Part shown: piece after piece, positions 8,055-14,319 of the stretch
Layout: each line of letters starts with the position of its first letter
How positions within the stretch are numbered: position 1 is the stretch's first letter
Origin: a bacterium
GTDB lineage: Bacteria; ARS69
DNA: 19,369 bases
Direction of reading: 5' to 3'
Assembly (NCBI GenBank): GCA_025774865.1
Contig: JALGZO010000776.1
Location: 1-19,369 of the forward strand
Program-made: the position numbers and the translations under genes
The notes under the pieces: generated by a model
What the model saw: only the letters and a program-made list of their open reading frames with translations
Database searches by the model: none
What the model was told of the DNA's origin: nothing

Positions 8055-9458
8055 CTAGATGTGCACCGCGCTCCCGTGCACGGCGTGAGCCGCTTCCAGC
8101 ACGGCTTCGGAGAGAGTGGGATGTGGGTGCATCAGTCGCGCGACTTCCTCGGTGGTGCTCTCGGTCTGGATCATGAGTCCGGCCTCGGCAATGAGCTCGG
8201 TCGCCTTCGGACCGATGATGTGCACGCCGAGCACCTCGTCGTAGCGCTTCTCGGACACGATCTTCACGAAGCCCTCCGTGCGCTCGAGAATGCGCGCCTT
8301 GCCGGAGGCGGAGAACGGGAACTTGCCGACCGCGACGTCGTAGCCAGCCTCGCGGGCCGCCGCTTCCGTCAGCCCGACCGACGCCACTTCCGGGTCCGAA
8401 TACGTACAGCTGGGCGTCGTCGCGTAGTTGATCGGACGCGTCTGGACACCGGCCATGTGCTCCGCCGCGACGATCGCTTCGGCCGATGCCACGTGAGCGA
8501 GCTGCGGGGAGTCGATCACGTCTCCGATGGCGTAGATGCTGGGAACGTTGGTCTGGCCGAACTCGTTCACGGGAACGAATCCGCGGTCGCTGACGGTCAC
8601 GCCGGCTTCCTTCGCGCCGAGACCCTCCGTATAAGGCGCGCGGCCCACGGCGACCAGCAACATCGCGGCCGTCAAGGTGGTCTCGCCGCCGCTCTTGCCC
8701 TGAACCGTGCATTCCACGCCGCCGTCGGTCGCGACGATGCGTCCGGCCCGCGTCCCCGTCATGCACTCGATGCCACGCTTCTTGAACGTCCGCTCGAACT
8801 CCTTCGAGACTTCCTCGTCCTCGATCGGCAGCATCCTCGGCAGGAGCTCCACCACCGTGACCCTCGATCCCATTCGCACGAACACGGACGCGAACTCCAC
8901 ACCGACCGCCCCGGCGCCGAGCACGATCAGGCTCTCCGGCACGGCGTCGAGCTCGAGGATTTCGTCGGAGGTGACGATGCGCTTGCCGTCGAGCTCGATT
9001 CCCGGGAGGAGCCGCGGGACCGATCCGGTCGCGATCATGATGTTCTTCGCGGCAATCGACACGGAGCCGGCTTCGCTCTCCACCGCGACGCGCCCGTCTC
9101 CCTCGATGCGACCGAGGCCCTTCACGACCTCGATCTTGTTCTTCTTCATGAGGTAGTTCACTCCGGCCGTCGACTTGTCGACGATCTTGCCCTTTCGGGC
9201 CATTACCGCTGGAAAGTCCACCTCCACGCCGCTCGCCCGAATGCCGTGGGTCTCGGCGTGACGCATCTCGTCGAGGAGGTCGGCAGAGTGCAAGAGGGCC
9301 TTCGTCGGGATGCATCCGCGCAGGAGACACGTTCCGCCGAGCCTGGAGTCCTTCTCCACGATGCCGACGCGGAGCCCGAGCTGCGCGGCGCGGATGGCGC
9401 CGACGTAACCGCCCGGTCCACTTCCGATCACGACGAGATCCTTCTCGAGGTCACTCAC
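8055..9458 (-). CDS. lpdA: Dihydrolipoamide dehydrogenase (E3)
   Basis: This FAD flavoprotein reoxidises dihydrolipoamide on E2 and passes electrons to NAD+. The 467-residue product has the FAD-binding GSGPGGYVGA motif near residue 13 and the redox-active disulfide in GGTCLLRGCIPTKA (Cys44, Cys49). A central NAD-binding GAGAVGVEFAS motif follows, then an ATPSCTYSDPEVASVG segment, and the C-terminal HPHPTLSEAV motif carries the catalytic His. The start codon is GTG, preceded by GGGAGAG, and overlaps the stop of the AhpD-like gene by 8 bases (GTGAGTGA). That overlap supports read-through of the upstream TGA, because the selenoprotein frame ends exactly there. The gene serves the E1/E2 genes downstream and may also reduce the AhpD-like protein through lipoyl groups. 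Confidence 0.97.
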   Translation of the reverse strand: MSDLEKDLVVIGSGPGGYVGAIRAAQLGLRVGIVEKDSRLGGTCLLRGCIPTKALLHSADLLDEMRHAETHGIRASGVEVDFPAVMARKGKIVDKSTAGVNYLMKKNKIEVVKGLGRIEGDGRVAVESEAGSVSIAAKNIMIATGSVPRLLPGIELDGKRIVTSDEILELDAVPESLIVLGAGAVGVEFASVFVRMGSRVTVVELLPRMLPIEDEEVSKEFERTFKKRGIECMTGTRAGRIVATDGGVECTVQGKSGGETTLTAAMLLVAVGRAPYTEGLGAKEAGVTVSDRGFVPVNEFGQTNVPSIYAIGDVIDSPQLAHVASAEAIVAAEHMAGVQTRPINYATTPSCTYSDPEVASVGLTEAAAREAGYDVAVGKFPFSASGKARILERTEGFVKIVSEKRYDEVLGVHIIGPKATELIAEAGLMIQTESTTEEVARLMHPHPTLSEAVLEAAHAVHGSAVHI

Positions 9459-10014
9459 CGTTCTCTCCCGGTTCGGGGCCGCCTTCCCCCGGCTGCGTTG
9501 GCGTCAAGCCGAACGCGACCGAGAAACGGTTCAAGTAGCAGAACATCCCGGCGACGCACATCAGCTCCACGACCTGCTCCGGTCGCCAGTGTTCCGTCAA
9601 AGCGTCGATGTCCTCCCGGCCGATCTCGTCGTGGGCGACCGCCACCTTTTCCGCGAAACGGACGGCCGCCTTCTCGGATTCGTCCAACGGTCCCCGGCCG
9701 ACATCCCCGAGGGTGTCGAGCATCTCGTCCGTGGCTCCGTACCGTCTTGCCAAGACGGTGTGAGACGCGAGTCAGTATCGGCTCCCGTTCAGCTGCGAGA
9801 CTCTCACGGCCACGAGCTCCTTGAGCCGGACGTCGAGCGTACCCTCGCCGAGCGCGGCGTCGAAGTGCGCGTTGAACGTCCGGAAGAGCTCGGGGCGGAG
9901 CGCCAACACGCGAAACAGGTTCGGCACGTTCCCGCGGGCCTCCCAGAACTTCTCGAAGACGTCCTGAATGGACTCGTCGACTTCGCCCCAACGGGCACGT
10001 GGAAGGAAGGACAA
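9451..10014 (-). CDS. AhpD-like peroxidase-related protein, probable selenoprotein (in-frame TGA = Sec81)
   Basis: This is a carboxymuconolactone decarboxylase/AhpD-fold protein of the peroxidase-related type. If the TGA at 9774-9772 is read through, it has 187 residues. The catalytic array of mycobacterial AhpD (E118, C130, C133, H137) aligns with identical spacing to Glu66, Ser78, TGA-codon 81 and His85 (NGSRY-U-LASH). The TGA therefore replaces the second, peroxidatic Cys. The frame continues with family-like residues (ARRYGATDEML through CYLNRFSVAFGL) and ends overlapping the lpd start by 8 bases. The start is TTG with AGGAG about 6 bases upstream; no ATG fits. A conventional gene caller would split it at 9772 into an 80-residue piece and a fragment starting near 9753. 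It may accept electrons from dihydrolipoyl E2/E3. A nonsense mutation or sequencing error is the alternative. Confidence 0.85.
9741..9759 (-). promoter_or_regulatory. Candidate bacterial SECIS hairpin
   Basis: On the coding strand the sequence ACCGTCTT-GGC-AAGACGGT forms a perfect 8-bp stem with a three-base loop. The stem begins 12 bases after the TGA and the loop 20 bases after it. Known bacterial SECIS elements lie directly downstream of UGA, with the apical loop about 16-37 bases away and a G among the first loop bases, and this hairpin fits all of these. The stem is built partly from codons unusual here: GCA occurs nowhere else in this gene and AGA only once more. That suggests selection on the RNA rather than the protein. 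It would bind SelB to recode UGA. Confidence 0.75.
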
Positions 10015-10043
10015 AGAGCTCTCCTGGTCGCGGCCGGTCCGGG

Positions 10044-10072
10044 AGTGTAGCGGAGCGGGGCGAGGCGGGGAA
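10044..10072 (-). promoter_or_regulatory. Possible sigma-70 promoter for the AhpD-like/lpd/dehydrogenase operon
   Basis: On the minus strand TTCCCC (-35-like, 3 of 6) is followed after 17 bases by TACACT (-10-like, 4 of 6). Transcription would start about 22 bases before the TTG start codon at 10014. The surrounding 109-base divergent spacer is otherwise very GC-rich, so TACACT stands out, but the match is weak. Confidence 0.35.
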
Positions 10073-10123
10073 GGCCTCGACGAGGGGTGGAGGGGGCGTC
10101 AAGATGACCGAGAGGAGGTGCTG

Positions 10124-10792
10124 ATGTCTGACGCCCGTTTCATCGAGGTCAGTCACGTCGTCGAGGCGGGGATGAAGACGTATCCATGGCTCCCCGAGCC
10201 GGAGCGGGTCGTCCTTTTCGACTACGACGAATCGCGCGTGAAGTACGAGGACCAGGCGGAGTTCCTGATCGCGTCGCTGCATCTGTGCGGCAACACCGGC
10301 ACGTACGTGGACTCGCCGATGCACCGGCACCGTCAAGGCGCGGACCTTTCGGAGTTGCCGTTGGAACGGCTGGCGGCGCTCGAGACCGTGCTGGTGGATG
10401 CGACCGGGTCGCCCCAACGCGGAATCGGGCCGGACGCGTTCCGTGGGATGGACGTTCGGGACCGGGCGGTGCTCGTCCGGACGGAGTGGTCGCGTCACTG
10501 GCGGACGGAGCGCTACTTCGAGCCCGCTCCGTTTCTCACGGGCGACGCTTGCGATTGGTTGCTCGACGCCGGCGTGCGATTCGTGGGGATCGACTCGCTC
10601 AACATCGACGACGTCCAGGATCTCTCTCGCCCCGCCCACACGAAGCTCCTCGGGGCCGGGGTTCCCGTTTGCGAGCACATGGCGAACCTCGTCGCCGTTC
10701 CGAAGGAGGGCGGGCGGCTGCACGCGGTGCCGATCGCGTGGAAGGGCGGCGCGACCTTTCCCGTGCGGGCCTACGTGATGGTCGGCGACTGA
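10124..10792 (+). CDS. Cyclase-family (kynurenine formamidase-like) hydrolase
   Basis: This 222-residue protein has the length and fold signature of the cyclase/kynurenine formamidase family, metal-dependent amidohydrolases. The family metal motif HxGTHxDxPxH is present in altered form as NTGTYVDSPMH at 57-67. Asp63 and His67 are kept, but the first two His positions are Asn57 and Tyr61. The C-terminal family segments GIDSLNIDD (near 155) and VCEHMANL (near 182) are also present. I chose the ATG at 10124 because AGGAGG lies 5-6 bases upstream; the open frame further upstream runs into the operon on the other strand. It is transcribed divergently from the AhpD-like gene and ends 4 bases from the convergent PHP gene. 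The substrate is unknown, and membership of a Tyr-containing subfamily is likely. Confidence 0.88.
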   Translation: MSDARFIEVSHVVEAGMKTYPWLPEPERVVLFDYDESRVKYEDQAEFLIASLHLCGNTGTYVDSPMHRHRQGADLSELPLERLAALETVLVDATGSPQRGIGPDAFRGMDVRDRAVLVRTEWSRHWRTERYFEPAPFLTGDACDWLLDAGVRFVGIDSLNIDDVQDLSRPAHTKLLGAGVPVCEHMANLVAVPKEGGRLHAVPIAWKGGATFPVRAYVMVGD

Positions 10793-10796
10793 GAGC

Positions 10797-12272
10797 TCAG
10801 CCGGCCACGATCCAGACGGGTGTCGTCCAGAAGCGCTCGCCGTTCGTCGACTCTCCACGCAGCCAGAGTGCGGTGTCGCCTTCGAGCGGACCGATCTCTC
10901 GCGAGAACTCCAGCGTGGGGCCGCCCGGGTCGAGTCGCGTCGCGACATCGGTCCCGAGCATGATCTCCACGGTGCGCCAGCCTTCGGTCGCGGCCGCGAG
11001 CCCCGTGACGAGGATCGTCCTCCCTGCGGCCACCGGAAGCGTCTCGCCCATGACGCGATCCCCGGCACGGAAGTCGATCAGAAAACGCTCGCCCGACGTG
11101 GCGTAACAACGCCCATCGCGCAGGGCGGCGAACACCTCCGCCTCGGTGGCGTCCGGCGCGTACACGGCGGTGAGCCCGCCGCGATAGGGAGCGTCGCGGA
11201 TCGGAGGCGGCCAGGGGTTCCCCGGCGTCGAGAGGTGCGTGTCGCTGAAGCCGACGAAGGCGAAGCGGTGCCCCCGACGGACGGCCTCGATCGCCGAGGT
11301 GCCGGGTCGCGGCTCGGAGGTGGGGCGGAAGGCAGGATCTCCGTCCATCGTGCCGTGCCCGGAGTAGATCTCGATCGCGCGATCGAAGCCCGGCTCGACG
11401 GTGTCCCAGTCGATCGTCGGCGTGAGCTCCGACCCCGAAGGATGTGCGATCACCGAGAAAGCGCCGGTCCCGTCGAGCGCGGCGGCCAGATCGGCCGGGG
11501 AGGATGCGTCTTGAAACGAGACGTAGCGCGACCGATCGTCGGGAAAGAACACGACACGGTGGCCGTGAAACCGTGACGACCACTCCCAGCCGAGCAGCAC
11601 CGCGAAGCCCGGCCGCCGCCACTTGCGGGCCGTCGCGGCGACCTCGTCCCAGCTCCCGACGATCTCGTCGAGGCCGACTTCGAGGAACTGCTGGTAGTCG
11701 TGCTCGGAAAGGCACGTGAAGTCGAGGTGCGCGATCTCGCGGGCGTAGTGGAAGTACTGGCGGGGCGGATGCGTGCCGTCGCCGACGTCGGAGTGTCCGT
11801 GCGCGTCTCCCCACCACACTCGGAGGGCCGACTCGCCGTCGCGCGGGCGCAGATCCTCTTCCGACCGGACCACTCGGATCGGTCCGGCGATCGCGACGTC
11901 CCCGGAGTCGCTCTTCACCGTGATCCGATGCAGCCCGGGAGTCGCGAATGAGACGCCTTCCATGACGAGCGACCCCTGGCCGGTGGGGCGAAACGGGGCA
12001 GGGAAGCCGAGCGCGCGATCCGTCGCGTCGATCTCGAGGCGGCTGCTCCACGCTTGGTTCGGCGTTCCGATGTCGGTCAGGGGCGACACGATGAGGTCGA
12101 CGGGCTCCCCTACGATCGCGATCGAAGGGAGAACCGCGTGAAGCCGCCCTCTCGGGACGTCGCGGCCCGAGCGGCCGTCGCCGCACCCCAGCGTCAGCGC
12201 CGCCGCCACGATGAACGTACGGAGAGTCTGGCGCCCGGCGCGGCTCCGCTCGTGATACAGAAAGGACGGCAT
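10797..12272 (-). CDS. PHP-type metal-dependent hydrolase, DUF3604-like, probable lipoprotein
   Basis: The 491-residue product begins with a short basic region, a hydrophobic stretch and a lipobox (AAALTLGC, Cys30), so it is probably a lipoprotein outside the cytoplasmic membrane. A beta-rich region of about 120 residues precedes a PHP-like core. The core motifs are WWGDAHGHSDVGDG (His158, His160), LSEHD near 188, IAHPSGSE and VGFSDTHL, all likely metal ligands. This pattern matches DUF3604 proteins, whose function is poorly known. The start is uncertain: ATG at 12272 or TTG at 12287, neither with a clear ribosome site; the ATG gives the more typical lipoprotein leader. It is convergent with the cyclase gene at 4 bases. 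No partner gene is apparent. Confidence 0.85.
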   Translation of the reverse strand: MPSFLYHERSRAGRQTLRTFIVAAALTLGCGDGRSGRDVPRGRLHAVLPSIAIVGEPVDLIVSPLTDIGTPNQAWSSRLEIDATDRALGFPAPFRPTGQGSLVMEGVSFATPGLHRITVKSDSGDVAIAGPIRVVRSEEDLRPRDGESALRVWWGDAHGHSDVGDGTHPPRQYFHYAREIAHLDFTCLSEHDYQQFLEVGLDEIVGSWDEVAATARKWRRPGFAVLLGWEWSSRFHGHRVVFFPDDRSRYVSFQDASSPADLAAALDGTGAFSVIAHPSGSELTPTIDWDTVEPGFDRAIEIYSGHGTMDGDPAFRPTSEPRPGTSAIEAVRRGHRFAFVGFSDTHLSTPGNPWPPPIRDAPYRGGLTAVYAPDATEAEVFAALRDGRCYATSGERFLIDFRAGDRVMGETLPVAAGRTILVTGLAAATEGWRTVEIMLGTDVATRLDPGGPTLEFSREIGPLEGDTALWLRGESTNGERFWTTPVWIVAG

Positions 12273-12302
12273 CCAGTGAGGGTACAACGGAAGGCGCGAG
12301 AA

Positions 12303-12362
12303 GCGGGAAGCCTTCCCCCTCGCCGACCCCTCCGCGATTCGACTCGAGTTCAGGCTTCCCGC
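12303..12362. repeat. 11-bp perfect inverted repeat upstream of the PHP gene
   Basis: GCGGGAAGCCT at 12303-12313 is repeated inverted at 12352-12362, separated by 38 bases. It lies 31 bases upstream of the PHP-type gene start. It could be an operator pair or a long-loop stem in the leader; no known regulator site is recognised. Confidence 0.5.
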
Positions 12363-12381
12363 GATTTGTTGGGGGGGGAGG

Positions 12382-12413
12382 GCCGGGCGTTCGGCGGGTG
12401 GGAACCGCCCGGC
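12382..12413 (-). terminator. Strong GC hairpin after the outer-membrane protein gene
   Basis: GCCGGGCG and CGCCCGGC form a perfect 8-bp stem with a 16-base loop, beginning 19 bases downstream of the outer-membrane protein stop. It is followed by CCTCCCCCCCC rather than a U tract, so it is not a classical intrinsic terminator. It may still end or protect the transcript. Confidence 0.4.
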
Positions 12414-12432
12414 TTGTCTCTCGCTCCTCCCC

Positions 12433-13140
12433 CTATTGAAAGTCGAAGCGCACTCCGAGGCGGGCGAAGTCGCCTCCCGCGTTCACGCGCCCGGTCAGCG
12501 GAGTGCCATCGATCAACAGTCCTTTCGTCGGCTCGGACTCGTGCACGCCGGCTTCGAACAGAAGCCCGAACGTGGAGTCGAGCCTCGCTTCGAGGCCGAG
12601 GGCGACGGTCGTGCCCCAGCCGTGGAAGTACTCGCTTTGCCGATCGACGCGTTGCACGTTCCCATCGGTCCGGACCTCGTGGTACGCCAGCCTCAGGAAA
12701 TCGTAGGTCACCTGGCCCGAAATGAACGGGACGAGGCGGTCGTTCGCGACCGGGAACCGCAGCCGGAGGATCCCCCCGAGGGGGACGAGGTCGGTGGAGG
12801 TGCCCTCCAGATCGATGACGCCCTCGACCGGCAACTCGTAAGGCGTCTCGATGATGAGAACGTCGGTCCGACCGTCTCGGCGCCGCAGCCAGTCCGCCGT
12901 CAGGCCGAACTCGAGGTGCCGGGACGGGGCCGAGCCCAATTCCAGCCCGACGAACAGCCCTTCGAGAGAGTCGCGACCCCTCGCCGCTCGGTCGAGGTCG
13001 TAGCCACCGACCTTGAGCGCCGTGTACCCTCTGGCCGAACGAGGGTGACCGCCGTTCTCGGCGTGCGCCGCGGCGGTGGCGGCGGCGAGGATCGGCACGA
13101 CGAGCACCGTCAGGGTTCGCGTCGCGGAGGTCATGGTCAT
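12433..13140 (-). CDS. Probable outer-membrane beta-barrel protein
   Basis: The 235-residue product starts with a clear Sec signal peptide, with likely cleavage after AHA at residue 27. The mature part alternates short amphipathic strands and turns (LEFGLTADWL, RLVPFISGQVTYDF, TVALGLEARLDS, TFGLLFEAGV). It ends in an aromatic strand (ARLGVRFDFQ) as in outer-membrane barrels. I recognise no specific family beyond this. The ATG at 13140 has GAGAGG about 5 bases upstream; the open frame continues to 13488 but the extra residues are not protein-like. A near-consensus sigma-54 site lies 54 bases upstream, so expression probably depends on RpoN and an enhancer-binding activator. It is divergent from the BrkB gene. 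Confidence 0.8.
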   Translation of the reverse strand: MTMTSATRTLTVLVVPILAAATAAAHAENGGHPRSARGYTALKVGGYDLDRAARGRDSLEGLFVGLELGSAPSRHLEFGLTADWLRRRDGRTDVLIIETPYELPVEGVIDLEGTSTDLVPLGGILRLRFPVANDRLVPFISGQVTYDFLRLAYHEVRTDGNVQRVDRQSEYFHGWGTTVALGLEARLDSTFGLLFEAGVHESEPTKGLLIDGTPLTGRVNAGGDFARLGVRFDFQ

Positions 13141-13193
13141 CGCATCCTCTCTCGAGTAGCCGCCGGGAATCGGCGTCGGCTGCCCAGGGGGAG

Positions 13194-13209
13194 TGCAATG
13201 CTCGGGCCA
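13194..13209 (-). promoter_or_regulatory. Sigma-54 (RpoN) promoter of the outer-membrane protein gene
   Basis: On the minus strand TGGCCCGAGCATTGCA matches the -24/-12 consensus TGGCAC-N5-TTGCW with one mismatch, and the GG and GC doublets have the required 10-base spacing. Transcription would start near 13183, giving a leader of about 43 bases before the ATG at 13140. An 8-base palindrome AAGCGCTT lies just upstream at 13228-13235. Confidence 0.65.
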
Positions 13210-13412
13210 TTCCGCGCGCGAGGTGCTAAGCGCTTGATGGAGAATCAGTTGGAAAGAGCACCAGGGTGGCTGGACTCGCCTCGTGACGTGTCGCAAGGAC
13301 GCGCGAGCGTGTCTTTCCTCTCTCCGCGGCCCCGGGGCAGGCGATGTTCCGCGGGCCGCTCGGATCTTCCCTTTCGCTATCGTGGCTCCACTGCCGCGAG
13401 AACGACGACGGC

Positions 13413-14312
13413 ATGACGACCTCCGAGGTCCCGAATCTCGATCCGGGCGGTCGCTCCCAGCGCGGGCCGCGGAGGTGGCTGGCCGCACCGTGGGAGATCT
13501 TCACCGCGTTCCAGGAGCACGGATGCTACTTCCTGGCTGCGGGTATCAGCTTCTACTTCATGCTGTCACTGATCCCGATGCTGTTTCTCCTGCTTGCCGT
13601 CATCGGGTACTTCCTGCGGGGCACCGTGCCGGTTCGCGACGATCTGATGGCGGCCGTGCACCAGTACATTCCGTTCCTCACCGAAGAGATCATCCAGAAC
13701 ATCGAGCAAGTCGTTCAGAATCCCGGACTCCTCGGGTGGATCGGTGGTGCCGGGCTGTTCCTTTCGACGGACCTGGTGTTCGTGGCGATTCAATCCTCTC
13801 TCGACAGGATCTTCGTGCAGAGTCGAAGAAGCTTTCTCAAGTCGAAGATGCTCTCGGTGCTGCTCGGGGTGATGGTCTTCTGCGTGATCCTGCTGACGAT
13901 CGCCGTCAACGCGGTGGACACGAGCCTGGAGAGATTGATGGCGGAGACGGCGGAGTTCGGTGGATTCCCGGTCGGCTTGCACCTCTCGACGTGGACGATC
14001 GGAATCCTGCTGCTGGGGTCGTTCACCCTCGCGATTCGAATGCTGCCCCACACGCACGTGCCGTTCCGCTACGCGATCTGGGGTGGCGCGATGGGTGCGG
14101 CCCTCTGGCTGTTGGTCAAGTCCGGCTACGTTTGGTACCTGGAGAACGTGTCGAAGGTAGGGCCGCTGTTCGGCTCGCTGTCCGCCGTGATCCTGACCCT
14201 CATCTGGGTCTACGTTTCCTCGCTCGTGTTCCCCGCGGGGGCCGAGTTCACGCGGTGGCTGATCGTGACTGACCCGACGCGGGACATGAGCGGAACACGG
14301 CCGGTGTCCTGA
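13413..14312 (+). CDS. YihY/virulence factor BrkB family inner-membrane protein
   Basis: The 299-residue protein has about six hydrophobic segments (near residues 39-68, 104-126, 146-166, 190-210, 220-240 and 252-275), as in the YihY/BrkB family. The family's C-terminal pattern is visible as GPLFGSLSAVILTLIWVY followed by FPAGAEF. The function of the family is not settled: it was once called RNase BN, and a transport or envelope role is usually suggested. The ATG at 13413 is preferred because residues from there look like the usual polar N-terminus leading to the PWEIFTAFQEH helix. An ATG at 13344 would add 23 residues, and neither has a strong ribosome site. It ends 7 bases from the convergent TPR gene and is divergent from the barrel protein. 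Confidence 0.9.
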   Translation: MTTSEVPNLDPGGRSQRGPRRWLAAPWEIFTAFQEHGCYFLAAGISFYFMLSLIPMLFLLLAVIGYFLRGTVPVRDDLMAAVHQYIPFLTEEIIQNIEQVVQNPGLLGWIGGAGLFLSTDLVFVAIQSSLDRIFVQSRRSFLKSKMLSVLLGVMVFCVILLTIAVNAVDTSLERLMAETAEFGGFPVGLHLSTWTIGILLLGSFTLAIRMLPHTHVPFRYAIWGGAMGAALWLLVKSGYVWYLENVSKVGPLFGSLSAVILTLIWVYVSSLVFPAGAEFTRWLIVTDPTRDMSGTRPVS

Positions 14313-14319
14313 CGACGAT

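Noticed and set aside
9451-9774. AhpD-like gene as an ordinary pseudogene with a nonsense mutation
   Set aside because: There is no other damage in the frame, the TGA sits exactly at the catalytic Cys, and a SECIS-like hairpin follows. It remains the fallback if the genome lacks selenocysteine genes.
7122-9824. A 900-codon plus-strand open frame opposite E1 alpha, lpd and the AhpD-like gene
   Set aside because: It spans three well-supported minus-strand genes and their spacers and has low-complexity Arg/Asp/His composition, typical of antisense frames in GC-rich DNA.
9455-11068. A 537-codon minus-strand open frame across the AhpD-like gene, the spacer and the cyclase gene
   Set aside because: It is out of frame with the AhpD-like gene and antisense to the cyclase; no domain is recognisable.
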